DNA of 15,105 bases, taken from the NCBI GenBank assembly GCA_027382625.1, contig JAJKFJ010008912.1, forward strand, positions 1-15,105. Reading direction: 5' to 3'. This document shows, piece after piece, positions 6,661 through 15,105 of the stretch (position 1 is the stretch's first letter; the number at the start of each line of letters is the position of its first letter). Source of the stretch: Tetmemena sp. SeJ-2015 (taxonomy: Eukaryota > Ciliophora > Spirotrichea > Sporadotrichida > Oxytrichidae). The notes beneath the pieces are model-generated. The model was not told where the DNA came from, ran no database searches, and was given only the letters and a program-made list of their open reading frames with translations. A program made the translations under genes and the position numbers.

Positions 6661-7240
6661 TGATCATTAGTCAGATTTGCAGGTTCAATCCTTTCTTAGA
6701 ATCTTCATTCTGTATCTGTTGCCTACTAATTTGAAGTTTTAGCCAGATTGGTTTAATTGGCCAATGAACTATTGCTAGAGTAGTCACAGTGAGAAGCAGT
6801 GGGATTTGAATCAGCAGAGTTAAGGAAAGCAAGTGAAAAGATGAGAAGGCATAAGCAGTATTTTTGAGAGAGTGATAGAGGACAGTCCTAAATTTGGAAC
6901 TCCATCAGATCTCATAGCTTTGATAAATATTGGTTCATATAATTTGACTGTACAAATTTTTAATCCTAATTTTAGGATCAAAAATGATGATTAAATTTAA
7001 ATAAAAAATCTTTGTAAATTAGTAAACCTTAAAATCTCAAGAAAGCTAAATTTAAAAAATATAAAAAGAAAATTTTAAGAAAACGACTGGAGAAGTTCTG
7101 ATGATCATTTTATAGCGACCTAGGAATTGATAATATAACCTAGGGCTTAAATCTCTCAAATTTAAATATCTAATATAGCTGAGAATTCAATAAAAAAGAG
7201 AATTAAATTAGATATTAAATTAAAATGGAGTAAATGAGTG
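6661..7240 (+). CDS. Plus-strand coding-like blocks, frame uncertain
   Basis: One frame reads SDLQVQSFLRIFILYLLPTN up to TGA 6842-6844, then runs TGA-free past 7200 with FERVIEDSPKFGTPSDLIAL and NIGSYNLTVQIFNPNF. A second frame over 6700-6900 reads FEVLARLVQLANELLLEQSQ. Base composition favours coding somewhere on the plus strand, but the two frames overlap and an intron must separate them. Asn-, Lys- and Ile-rich composition after 6960 may reflect intron or low-complexity linker. Confidence 0.4.
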
Positions 7241-7478
7241 GCAGTTGAAGTGTGTCCAAATTAAATAATAATTACACCATTCGATTCACCATGAAATTCT
7301 AATAGAGTAAGATCGCCATTTATTAGGTAGATTGTTGAAAAGTAAAATGAAGATTTCAAGCGAACTTGGATTGGTAAAGGTGAGGAAGAATAGAGGAAGT
7401 CTGGGAGGAAGTGAAAGTCAACTCCATTTTGGAAATTATAGCAATTAATCTTATTTGTGAATTTTAATTATTATAAGT

Positions 7479-7497
7479 AAAGGTGGCTGTCACCTTT
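7479..7497. other. Small perfect hairpin
   Basis: AAAGGTG and CACCTTT form a perfect 7-bp stem around GCTGT. A further copy of AAAGGTGA follows at about 7503. It lies in a stretch of uncertain coding status and may be incidental. Confidence 0.4.
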
Positions 7498-7602
7498 AAT
7501 TAAAAGGTGATCAATTAAATATTAAGACATTGGAGCGGCTGGCGATTAATTTCTAATGTGATCAGCAATTGGGGTTTTAATTAAGATTTCACTGACTTGC
7601 TC

Positions 7603-7655
7603 TACCACTACTATACTACTACAACTACTACTACCTCTACTACTACTACTACTAG
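7603..7655. repeat. CTA/ACT trinucleotide tract
   Basis: A run of ACT/CTA triplets with a few interruptions ends CTACTACTACTAGTACC. Depending on frame it gives Thr, Leu or Tyr on plus and Ser, Val or Gln (TAG) on minus. In the favoured plus frame it would make a Leu run resembling a membrane segment, which should not be over-read. Confidence 0.75.
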
Positions 7656-7678
7656 TACCGTTCAGTGAAAATATTTGA

Positions 7679-8035
7679 GGTAAGTCCATCTTCAATTTCA
7701 TTATTCCATTTAAGCAATTGACAATTATCATACTCTATAAGAAATTTTTATCCTTGAACTATTGTGTGGGAGCACTCAGTAAAAAGTTATAAGCGACTCA
7801 AGTTCTAATTAAAATGATGATGAGGAAGAAGAAGAAAATACGCGAGTCATATCTCGCTGCTGAGAGAGGCGAGGCAATGATTAGAAGAAACTCATATTAA
7901 TTTTAGATTCTCAATCGAACAAGCTTCAGATCGGAGGGTGAATCTGCGATTTCAACTGCCATTAAGTTGCAACTCTCCATTTATTATTTTAACCAATCAT
8001 CGATTTTAATTAAAATTCCAACTATAATTAACTGA
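7679..8035 (+). CDS. Coding block with basic region, unknown family
   Basis: This TGA-free frame of 118 codons lies between TGAs at 7676-7678 and 8033-8035. It begins GKSIFNFIIPFKQLTIIILY (hydrophobic, possible membrane segment), then has the basic cluster MMMRKKKKIRESYLAAERGE and SFRSEGESAISTAIKLQL. A membrane segment followed by a basic cytoplasmic stretch is a common C-terminal layout. A rival plus frame gives an acidic stretch (SDSSSNQNDDEEEENTRV) with several TGAs. The TGA-free frame is preferred. Confidence 0.5.
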
Positions 8036-8880
8036 ATAATAACTCCCAATAAGAAGGCACCTGAACTTATAGCGAAGAGCAAAGTCTATAACTGAAATAA
8101 TTTGAAGGAAAAATAAAAAGTTAAAAAATTGAATTAATAAAAAAAAGAAAAAGATGATGAATCGATCGAGAAAATGGAAAACTAGTTAGTGAGAGATCTA
8201 TTAAATCGATCAATGAAAACTTCTATATGGAAATTCATATAAAATTAATATTAAAACCTAAACAGATACAGGAAGAAAACAATAATTATAAGTTTATATG
8301 AATGGATTAAAGAAATTGAAAAAGATATGCAAATGTTTAAGCATTAGGCATCTTCAAATAAAATTATAATTTTCTTATATGCCATAATATAATTAGAATT
8401 CTGCTTAAAGGTAACTTGTTGAAGGTAAAATCTTAGTATTTTTGTTAATTATTGGCCAATTTAATAAAAATATTTATCACCTAAGATTTATTATTTTAGA
8501 TGGAATTTTCTTAAATATTTTTATATTTTATTCATGATTAAAATAAAAGCATATAAAATGATTTTAATAAGTAATTTTATGCTATTAAATTTTATTAAAA
8601 GATATTAAGCATTTTAATTTAAAGAATAAGAAGCTTACCCCATGCATAGAGAATAAAACATGCGTTTAAAGTTAACAATAAAATTACTCTTATCATTTAT
8701 TTATAATTGAAGAGAGTTTTTCCTTTATTAATTCCATTAAAAGGGTATATATTTAATTATCCTTTTAAGTTTAAGAAGATCCTCCAATATAAACATTTTA
8801 TTCCAATATTGACACCGTACTTAAATTATGGAGCTATTAAATGGATCAAAAAAGTTAAATAAAATTTTTGGAGACAGATT
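8036..8880. other. AT-rich region, little support for genes
   Basis: Frames are short or low in complexity. A plus-strand run near 8280-8410 (SLYEWIKEIEKDMQMFKHQA) is the only stretch that reads like protein and may be a last exon of the second gene. From 8420 to 8800 nothing is recognised. Confidence 0.4.
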
Positions 8881-9640
8881 TAAACTAAAAAATAATTTTA
8901 CTAAGAATTTAAACAGAATCAAGGTGGAATCCCTTAAGGATAAAAATGAGAACTTGTGTAACTAGCATAACTTCTCTATAATCACAACCCACGATATTAC
9001 AAGTGGCTGAGACTTGCCACGTCTAATTGGACGAAGAATTCAAATGGAATCGAGCAAAATATCACCTACCGCAACCACTCTGATCTGCTCGATTCTGATT
9101 GGAAAAAGCTAAGCCTAAAAAACCTCTGTTGTTGATGGTTAATCTTAGACACGAAAAAATTGATCGAAGCCCTTCTGTTAAGACAAGGATGCTCCACGGT
9201 GTTAGGTGACATCTTCAAATGACATATTACATAGAAATAACAGTGGCTTACCTAAAAAAAATGTCTGCAAGAGACGCCAAACATCTCCCTTCTTTTCACT
9301 AATGATTTTAACCTCGATTATTTATTACTCCTGACAGAAATTACAATTCTAAGAAAGTGGATAATAATCTAGGGTCAGGAGATCTAAAATGGTTCGTAAT
9401 ATTTTTCACGGCTTAAGGGCTCACATAACTCATTTTCCCTTCAATTAAGCACTTTACACAATTCATCAACGAATAGCTAAATTAGATCGGGGATAACGTA
9501 ACGAACAGAGGCATAGAGTAATGGCAGGCTGATCTTCCTACCCCTGGCCAAGGCGACTTAGGTGCCACAACGCAATTCCTAATTTTTAACTTTCTAATTT
9601 AATATTATTCTTAAAATTTATAAGCTAATCGAGTGGCAAT
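8881..9640. other. Less AT-rich, coding-like, strand unresolved
   Basis: This region is clearly richer in G and C than its flanks and has long TGA-free frames on both strands. Plus, from 9223 to beyond 9600, includes TPNISLLFTNDFNLDYLLLL and LFLPLAKATQ-like sequence; 8950-9134 includes NITYRNHSDLLDSDWKKLSL. Minus, from about 9405 to 9025, includes KIISEKKGDVWRLLQTFFLG and VSFQVL-free sequence such as SFEDVTQHRGASLSQQKGFD. Only one can be the gene. No family is recognised. The 11-mer ATCGTGGGTTG of the second inverted repeat recurs inverted at about 8986-8996. Confidence 0.45.
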
Positions 9641-9920
9641 AAACTTAACCTAGAAATTCACATTTAAACTTTCACTAATTATATATTTTTTATGTTATGT
9701 TTTAATTCTTTTTTCTTAAATGCTTATATATCAAAATTCAAATATCTTTCTTTAAATTTAATTTCCTTCACCTTAATTGCAAAATTATAATTTAAGCTTT
9801 TAAAGAAGATGAAACTTACCTTGCGAAAATAAAAAAAAAAAGTAGTGTTTAAATTGAACCATAAAATAAGTCTCAGCATCTTTATATTATGATTAATATA
9901 ATTTGCTTTACTATCTATCA
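9641..9920. other. AT-rich spacer
   Basis: Long A and T runs and no credible frame; an A10 run lies near 9830. It is probably intergenic sequence next to the palindromic element. Confidence 0.5.
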
Positions 9921-10120
9921 TTATTATAGATTAAGAAATGATTTTTTGAAAATATGGAATAAATTTATCTAAGAGCATTATATATCTCACGCCTAACATG
10001 GCTTCTCTGCCCCAGCTAATGCTTTCTTACCTTTGGTCAGAGAATCAGGACTTTATATAATGCTCTCAGATAATTATTTATTCCATACTTTCAAAAAAAA
10101 TAATTTTAAATCTATAATAA
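9921..10120. mobile_element. Palindromic MITE-like element, about 200 bp
   Basis: Left arm 9921-9984 and right arm 10052-10120 are imperfect inverted copies. They share TTATTATAGATT at the tips, then TTTTTTGAAA(A/G)TATGGAATAAA and ATCT(A/G)AGAGCATTATATA toward the centre. The unpaired middle (9985-10051) is richer in G and C and contains no frame. Long terminal inverted repeats without coding capacity fit a miniature inverted-repeat element. Target duplications are not clear; the TTA at both tips is a weak candidate. Confidence 0.75.
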
Positions 10121-10377
10121 GCTTTTTATTTGCTTTTCGAAAATTTTTTAACTCAATTCTCCAAATATAACATTTGAATTAAATATTACAATTAAGGTAA
10201 CATTTTTTAAGCGTAAAGGTATTTAATTGAATTGAAGTAGTGAGTATAAAAAAGATCAAGTTCCAACCTCTTTATAAAGTATTATTAAATACAACTTCCA
10301 GAAGAAGATTAGAGATTCGGAATTAGAGTGCTCTATATTATTGATATTGACTATTTAATACCCCCACCTGTCTCTTT
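10121..10377. other. AT-rich spacer before GC-rich island
   Basis: No credible coding frame is seen. A short pyrimidine-rich stretch (CCCCCACCTGTCTCTTTTA) lies just before the TATA-like box. Confidence 0.45.
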
Positions 10378-10385
10378 TATAAATA
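10378..10385 (+). promoter_or_regulatory. TATA-like box
   Basis: TATAAATA sits about 25-30 bases before the point where the GC-rich, hairpin-dense sequence begins. That spacing fits TATA-directed start of an RNA polymerase III type-3 or polymerase II small RNA gene. In AT-rich DNA such a match also arises by chance. Confidence 0.4.
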
Positions 10386-10404
10386 TGAGGGCTCATACGG
10401 TCTC

Positions 10405-10705
10405 CCTCCAATGCATCACCGGTACTCTTGAGACGTATTGACCCCTGACCAGGGGGCCACAGCTGATAGTCGCAAGTGGACGCGGGCGTTGCCACTCACA
10501 GCACAGAGCAATGGCCAGGAATCCCTGCCGTTCAAACCCTCCCTGACTGAGGGAGTGAGCAGCCGGTCACTCGGTGGCCTTGGGGGCCATACCTGAGGCT
10601 CAATGGACTTGTCAAAGAGAACGTGCACTCCGCCTCCGGTGTCTAATTCAGGGTGCCTCATAGCGGTAGTCATAGGGTGGTCGCTGTCAGTGTCTACTAC
10701 TTCTC
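10405..10705 (+). ncRNA. Candidate structured RNA gene, about 300 nt
   Basis: The base composition changes abruptly to GC-rich. Several perfect hairpins lie close together on one strand: CCCCT-GACC-AGGGG (10442-10455), CTCCCT-GACTG-AGGGAG (about 10539-10555) and GGCC-TTGGG-GGCC (about 10576-10588). GTTCAAACC at 10530-10538 fits the core of a polymerase III B box. A TATA-like box precedes and two T8 runs follow. Size would suit SRP, RNase P or a similar RNA, but I found no diagnostic motif of these. The minus strand also has an 85-codon standard-code frame (10416-10673), so a foreign coding fragment is the main alternative. Confidence 0.4.
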
Positions 10706-10727
10706 TTTTTTTTATTTCCTTTTTTTT
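10706..10727 (+). terminator. Two T8 runs, possible Pol III terminator
   Basis: T runs at 10706-10713 and 10720-10727 follow the GC-rich island directly. Runs of four or more T on the coding strand terminate RNA polymerase III. They are less striking in AT-rich DNA but stand out after 300 GC-rich bases. Confidence 0.45.
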
Positions 10728-10927
10728 CTCCCTCCGAAAGTCCTAGTCTGCTCAATCAGAAACTCCATCTTCCTCTGTAAGTTCTATTTAATAATGATGA
10801 GTATAGGTAAATATTTAGCTAAATCAAAATTAATTTGTTTTTATTCTTCACAGCTCATTCCCTATTGTGATCCATACATTCCTTAAATTATTTTTTCTTC
10901 CAAACAATTCTATATAATATTCACCAG

Positions 10928-11527
10928 TCAAATATTTTAAATCATGGTTTTGATTTGTTAAGGAAATTCTCCTTTCATTTCAACTTAGAACACTTCTTTG
11001 TTAATCCACGCATGAATCCATGACCATTCTTAAAATAAACTGTCTTTCCTTGCTTGACTCAATAGATACTATCTACAATCCTATTAAATAAATTATTTGA
11101 GTAAGTTAATTACATTATATCCTTTTTACAAATTGCACGCTATAACGTCATTAAAGTTATAAGGAATCTACCACACGAACAGATATCCCTCTACTTATAA
11201 CTCCTCCGATGCTAAATTGTAAAGTTCAGAAAATGGCTAAGTTTTATACAATAAAAACTTCTTTCCATTCTGTGTAATTATATTAAGTGGCCATGGATAG
11301 TCCATCATGATTGCAGATAATTTAGTTCCTATATACAACTTATAAAGTTGAACAATATGTCTCAAAAGGTCTGCTTCTAAAATTGTCAGCTTTTATCCCT
11401 ACACTTTGATGCACTTCATCTATTTTTAAAGTAGTGAATAATCCAGCCATAAAAAGAACGAAACCAATATTTTTGCTGTCTAATAAAACAAGCTCCTCTG
11501 AAAGTTTAGTAAAGTTCTTTATTTCAT
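10928..11527 (-). CDS. Complete 199-residue frame, unknown family
   Basis: From the ATG at 11527 to the TGA at 10928 there are exactly 200 codons with no internal TGA and many TAA/TAG codons as Gln. It begins MKQRTLLNFQRSLFYQTAKI with a hydrophobic stretch (VSFFLWLDYSLL) near residue 25. Later parts read KLYIGTKLSAIMMDYPWPLN, SELYNLASEELQVEGYLFVW and QEWSWIHAWINKEVFQVEMK. The ATG overlaps the TGA of the preceding minus-strand block as ATGA. It may be a separate gene or the last part of a larger one joined by a frame-shifting junction. A rival frame (about 11230-11540, with LSEELVLLDSKNIGFVLFMA) is also open over the first half. Confidence 0.6.
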
Positions 11528-11724
11528 TTATCAACACTTAATTTGCCTATCTTAGATTTTATTCTGAATTGGGTCTATGGGCAAGTAGGATCATTGAATT
11601 TTTAAGATGTTATTATCTGCCTATAGTATTTCCTCTCTAATAGAGTAAGGATTGCACAAAGAGGCTCGTCTGAATTTAAAGCTCCTGCTACAAGTTCTTG
11701 TTGAGTTCTGGACTAAGCTAAACA
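11524..11724 (-). CDS. Coding block upstream of the 199-residue frame
   Basis: This TGA-free minus frame of 67 codons ends at TGA 11524-11526. It contains QELVAGALNSDEPLCAILTL followed by LERKYYRQIITSQKFND. It reads like a helical intracellular protein. It lies in the same frame as 11797-12351, separated by a few TGAs between 11725 and 11799, where another frame reads SESLLQFLINLITTCSSNFS. Introns or eliminated DNA are likely in that gap. The family is not recognised. Confidence 0.5.
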
Positions 11725-11796
11725 TCACATCAGAGAAATTAGAAGAGCAAGTTGTTATCAGATTTATTAGAAACTGTAGTAAGCTCTCACTATATT

Positions 11797-12351
11797 TCAA
11801 GCATATTTTTTTGCTCTAAATGAATATCTCTCCTGAATCTTGAGAAGCATTAACTCTCTTAGAAAGTAAGAAGTAATTTATGACTAGATTTTTGCACAGT
11901 AGTTTACCTGAGGGGTATATGAAGCTTATTACGAAAGAGAAGAAACATTCGATTTAGAATGTGTAGGCATAGACTCTAACATAGTACTGAAGTCAACAAT
12001 TATTTTTAAGGAATTTTTCTCAGAATGTTAAAGGTCTTTTAAATAATTACTCCTTTTTCTCTAGCCTTTATTTTATAAATACTTGCTCAAACTAGAGGTA
12101 GATAGCGGGAGCTTTGAATTAGCTTGAATTCTTCTACTTTAAAAATTTTTCCCCATATTATAATAGAGAACTGGCAGTATGAGCTTTGCTTTGTAAAATA
12201 AATCTGGAGACTCAGCACCATCATAAATTGAGGGACGTCCTTGCTTTTTAATAAAACTTGAATTAATCTTAGACTCATCTTCCAAATAATGAATACTGGA
12301 GTTTAAACAACTCCAATTTGAGAATATGAGCTTTAAGAACTTGTGGATCAG
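11797..12351 (-). CDS. Long coding block, unknown family
   Basis: This TGA-free minus frame has 184 codons, ends at TGA 11797-11799 and opens after a TGA at 12352-12354. It contains QGRPSIYDGAESPDLFYKAK, LILPVLYYNMGKNFQSRRIQ, SNYLKDLQHSEKNSLKIIVD and ITSYFLRELMLLKIQERYSF. TAA and TAG are used repeatedly as Gln. There is no early Met, so it is an internal or C-terminal part of a larger minus-strand gene. Overlapping short standard-code frames on this strand are shadows. The composition suggests a soluble protein with a Ser/Asn-rich linker in the middle. Confidence 0.6.
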
Positions 12352-12511
12352 TCACTACCTCGCTCGGAACAGAGGCAAGCGACTCTAGAGAAGAAATTTA
12401 TTATATTTTAAATAATTGTGGCTCCCTTTACAATTATACTATGTGGCAATCAAAACTTAATTATTCTTAATAGTAAAACTTAAATTATTCTAAGTGTTCT
12501 TAATTCAAATA
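12352..12511. other. Gap between minus-strand blocks
   Basis: Frames are interrupted and the sequence becomes AT-rich. A readable minus piece near 12360-12400 (FLLQSRLPLFRAR) is in the frame of the preceding block. It is probably an intron or eliminated segment within a minus-strand gene. Confidence 0.35.
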
Positions 12512-12880
12512 TCACAATAACAAGTTAATTTGAGCTGATGTAAAAAACTCTACCTTTTTTCGGCTTCCATTATATTAATCCACAAAATCATTTACCAAGG
12601 AAGCCAAGTAGTTGAGAACTTTAAAATTTGAAATGGGGAAGTAAGCTTGAAAGATTTTGAGAAGATTCTCGTGCATTCCTTCTTTATCCCAAATTAATTA
12701 TTGCGCCAAGGAATGAGAGACCTTTTTACTCTAAAAATTGAGAGTGTTATAAGAATTTATATCACTCTTAATTAAATTAATTTAAGACAAGTGAAAAGCT
12801 TGCTCATTGTAAGATTCTCTCTGCTCAATCTTTTGAAGCATAGCAATGAGAGTGACTTAAATCAGATGATGAGCAAACAT
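12512..12880 (-). CDS. Coding block starting with ATG, unknown family
   Basis: From the ATG at 12880 the minus frame runs 122 codons to TGA 12512-12514; the open frame extends further upstream to 12952. It begins MFAHHLIQVTLIAMLQKIEQ and continues LAQQLIWDKEGMHENLLKIF and SNFKVLNYLASLVNDFVDQY. Heptad-like spacing of hydrophobic residues suggests helices, as in repeat-type scaffold proteins. The block follows 12922-13086 in a different frame, so an intron or short eliminated piece probably joins them; ATTT occurs several times at the junction. It is one of the most protein-like blocks in the window. Confidence 0.6.
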
Positions 12881-12921
12881 TCTAGCGTGTAAAAATTTAG
12901 AAAAGAAAAATTATCTGCCTT

Positions 12922-13086
12922 TCAAGAGGGAAATTAAATTGCATTGGAGAATTCAATCAAACATAATCCCTGAGTCTAATGATGATATATCTCTCTAATT
13001 TTAGCATGAAAAGCGTCACTGTAACCTTGAAGCATATAGACCTCGAAAGAAAAGGCAACTTTATCACATTTACATTCAATAAGTGT
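12922..13086 (-). CDS. Short Cys-containing coding block
   Basis: This TGA-free minus frame of about 54 codons contains TLIECKCDKVAFSFEVYMLQ and YSDAFHAKIREIYHHQTQGL. The start is undefined; a TGA at 13087-13089 bounds it and the preceding 13090-13135 also reads well in the same frame (IVLGGK). It is probably the first visible exon or segment of the minus-strand gene running down to 11797 or 10928. Confidence 0.5.
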
Positions 13087-13089
13087 TCA

Positions 13090-13641
13090 CTTCCCTCCCA
13101 AAACTATAATAAAGAGTATAACTATTCGAAATGTTGAGTTAGTTAAATATTCACCTTTTCGCTTCAAAAATGCTACCTTAAATGGAGATCACAATCTCTC
13201 TTTAAAATATATAAATAAAAATAAACATAAAAAAATATTTTATTTGCACCAACTTAATCTAATATCATTAAATTTTTAACTTTTTTATGAATTAAATAAG
13301 GATCTTTCATCAAATTATTTTATTCAAGACATTTTACCAAATTATTTTTAATTTTAAAATACTGTAAAAAGAAAGTAAATAATTAGACAAATCTCTTTTA
13401 AGACCTTCAAAATCAGAACTCCTTGAGGCTATTGAATAAGTAAAATAATCATTTATATTCTATTTTTTAGTAAAATGTCTTCGATCTTAAAGAGTATACA
13501 TAATAATGTATAACAAATTAGATAGATATTAAATCAAAAGAATTTATTTATTTTTCCAAATTTAATTTTATCTTTTTGATTTATATATATTGCTTAAATC
13601 TCTAACTTAAAGAGAATTAAAATAGTTAATTTATAAGTTAT
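13090..13641. other. AT-rich spacer
   Basis: Most of the interval from 13200 to 13620 is A/T runs with no credible frame. It separates the large minus-strand blocks from the small gene at 13642-13902, and could hold a promoter for the former; no defined element is seen. Confidence 0.45.
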
Positions 13642-13902
13642 TCATCTTGAATTTGTATTATAGTTTTTCTGCTCCGCATCCTTAAAATTGAAAACTTTGT
13701 CTCTCATTTGCTGGAACATTTCAAAGTTATTATCCTCATTGGTTAAATCATATTTATTAAAAATATTGTTTATAATATTGCTTTTCTTCCTCTTCAAATT
13801 TGACTTATCTGGAGCTGAGGTTATCTTTACTATTTGTACCTCTGTTACTTCTAGAGTTATTCTTTTTAAGACTGCTTCTCTTTGAATTATTCTACTAGCC
13901 AT
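13642..13902 (-). CDS. Small charged protein, 86 residues
   Basis: ATG at 13902 to TGA at 13642, open even under the standard code. It starts MASRIIQREAVLKRITLEVT, then has a basic stretch KSNLKRKKSNIINNIFNKYD and an acidic, Asn-rich part ending FNFKDAEQKNYNTNSR. Clean start and TGA stop with AT-rich flanks make it a good small-gene candidate. The basic cluster could be a nuclear localisation signal, but nothing identifies a function. The antisense plus frame (13688-13885) is hydrophobic and judged a shadow. It may also be one exon of a longer gene. Confidence 0.5.
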   Translation of the reverse strand: MASRIIQREAVLKRITLEVTEVQIVKITSAPDKSNLKRKKSNIINNIFNKYDLTNEDNNFEMFQQMRDKVFNFKDAEQKNYNTNSR

Positions 13903-14658
13903 AAATCAGTTAAGGATTTGCCAACTACTCCTTAAATTGCTTTAAAATAGAACCTACAAAAAATATAGTCAAATGATAGAATTAGGAATTAAAAAATATT
14001 CAGATTAATTGACTCTAATTAAGTTAAATAAACGAATTGAATCGGAAATTATAGAAATAAGGTCAAGAGTTTAATTATTATAAGTAAGATGGCTAATGTA
14101 ATGATTAATTGAAGCAAATTATTGACATCTTTTTAATATCTCTGATATAGCTGGTTTTTTAATAATTTGCTAAATAAATTTAAATACGTTTGCTTGATTT
14201 GATTACTCTATTAAAGAGTATGATTAACCTATGGAGTAGCATAATAAATTAAAACTCAATTTGCTTTATCTTTTATCTTTTATTTCTACCACACCCTTGT
14301 TTTGTTTTCAAGCCAGTAAACATTTTCATTGATGAAGTTCTACTGAATATATTTAAGAATAGTCTTATTTTAATAATTTCGATTCAATTTACTTATTTAA
14401 CTTTATTTTTAGCACTTATATTGCTTTAAAATATTTTCTGTGCTCAGAAGCATAAAAATTGTGACGATAAAATTCATCAGCAAAAATAATTTAAGAAAAT
14501 TCAAATTTTACCTAATATGAAAAGAAAATAAAGGCAATGAAAGTGATTATAAAAAGAGGTGTTAAAATAAATTTTCCTCATAAAACTATGAAATTTTAAT
14601 ATAAAAAGTAAATGAAAAGAGCTGAATTCTCGAATGACATTTAATATAAAAAACTAAA
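13903..14658. other. AT-rich region, no secure gene
   Basis: No frame of more than a few dozen convincing codons is seen. An 18-mer (TTTAATTATTATAAGTAA at 14070-14087) also occurs at 7463-7480. Confidence 0.4.
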
Positions 14659-14850
14659 ATGCAAACAAAATATCATGAATATTTAATAAATAAGATAGTA
14701 TTCCTTCGTATTCTTAATTTCTATTTCTTTTCAAGATCAGGAGTTAATATCCAGATCGAATTAAATTTCAATAATATTATGAATTTGAGTCTCCTTAACT
14801 TAAGTAAGCTGAAAGATTTTCCACTTATAGTTCGTTTATATGATTATTGA
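14659..14850 (+). CDS. Weak small frame, LRR-like end
   Basis: A 63-codon frame runs from ATG to TGA and ends with NIMNLSLLNLSKLKDFPLIV, which has the spacing of a leucine-rich repeat. The upstream half is hydrophobic and AT-driven. It may be a real exon or chance; support is weak. Confidence 0.25.
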   Translation: MQTKYHEYLINKIVFLRILNFYFFSRSGVNIQIELNFNNIMNLSLLNLSKLKDFPLIVRLYDY

Positions 14851-14916
14851 GAAGATTGAAATATTTAATCCAAGATGGCGTTCTTACCTTTCCTTTGATT
14901 CTGATCGGTTCGAGGT

Positions 14917-14945
14917 ACCCAAAAAGCTACTTGTGGTAAAAGGCC

Positions 14946-14999
<54 letters not shown>

Positions 15000-15028
15000 C
15001 GATTAACCACAGGTAGCTTTTTGGGGGT
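14917..15028. repeat. (TAG)18 inside an inverted repeat
   Basis: Eighteen TAG units (14946-14999) lie between inverted arms. The left arm (about 14917-14939) reads ACCCAAAAAGCTACTTGTGGT; the right arm (about 15003-15028) is its reverse complement with one substitution and an extra base or two. The arms pair over about 20 bases, leaving the repeat in the loop. With TAG as Gln the tract could encode polyglutamine, but flanking sequence gives no supporting frame. Confidence 0.85.
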
Positions 15029-15105
15029 CTTAATTAAACGTGATTTGATTGGCTGGTTCTTTAATAGTTTTAATATATTTAATCGCAGCCACTATGGCCA
15101 CCCAG

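Noticed and set aside
8930..8960. QGGIPQGQK as a reverse transcriptase motif
   Set aside because: The flanking sequence lacks other RT motifs such as the catalytic YxDD region, so this is judged a chance match.
10460..10550. tRNA gene in the GC-rich island
   Set aside because: GTTCAAACC resembles a B box, but the flanking bases do not form a T stem and no acceptor stem or anticodon arm was found.
10416..10673. 85-codon minus-strand standard-code frame as a protein gene
   Set aside because: It covers the GC-rich island, where stop codons are rare for compositional reasons. The hairpins, TATA-like box and T runs point rather to an RNA gene; kept only as an alternative.
13688..13885. Plus-strand hydrophobic 65-codon frame
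   Set aside because: It is antisense to the charged 86-residue minus frame, which has a clean ATG and TGA and more natural composition.
1..15105. Telomeric repeats, CRISPR arrays, bacterial promoters or ribosome binding sites
   Set aside because: None was seen. There are no C4A4 or similar telomere units, no spaced direct-repeat arrays, and the gene structure is eukaryotic.

Overview
The window looks like nuclear DNA of a ciliate. It is AT-rich, almost nothing is open under the standard genetic code, and long protein-like stretches appear once TAA and TAG are read as glutamine. The best anchor is a ubiquitin-like domain on the minus strand (about 2180-2403). It keeps the ubiquitin cores EGIPPDQQRLIFAGK and RTLSDYKIQKESTL, and a TAG falls on the site that is Gln31 in ubiquitin. 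TGA behaves mostly as a stop: convincing blocks are TGA-free but sit in different frames, separated by short AT-rich, intron-like or direct-repeat-bounded pieces. This is what a germline (micronuclear) locus with introns and internal eliminated sequences (IESs) would look like. The alternative, a code in which TGA is also Trp (Condylostoma or karyorelict type), cannot be excluded by eye. Genus is not determined.

Layout. 1-5107: plus-strand blocks of one or more large proteins with weak resemblance to LamG/concanavalin-like jelly-roll domains, ending in a clean block with a TGA at 5105-5107. The ubiquitin-like unit lies on the opposite strand inside this region, between the arms of a 27-base inverted repeat. 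5108-5468: intergenic stretch bracketed by a second 26-base inverted repeat. About 5515-8035: plus-strand blocks of a second large unrecognised protein, with frame choice uncertain between 6640 and 8300. 8036-8880: AT-rich. 8880-9640: less AT-rich, with open frames on both strands. 9921-10120: a palindromic, MITE-like element. 10378-10727: a GC-rich island with a TATA-like box in front and two T8 runs behind, probably a structured RNA gene or a foreign insert. 10928-13086: minus-strand blocks of one or more unrecognised proteins, including a complete 199-residue frame. 13642-13902: a small 86-residue minus-strand frame. 14917-15028: a stem-loop holding (TAG)18.

No tRNA, rRNA, CRISPR array or bacterial-type operon was recognised. 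Product names are deliberately conservative: apart from the ubiquitin fold, no protein here is identified with confidence. Block boundaries are the limits of TGA-free frames, not proven exon or MDS ends.
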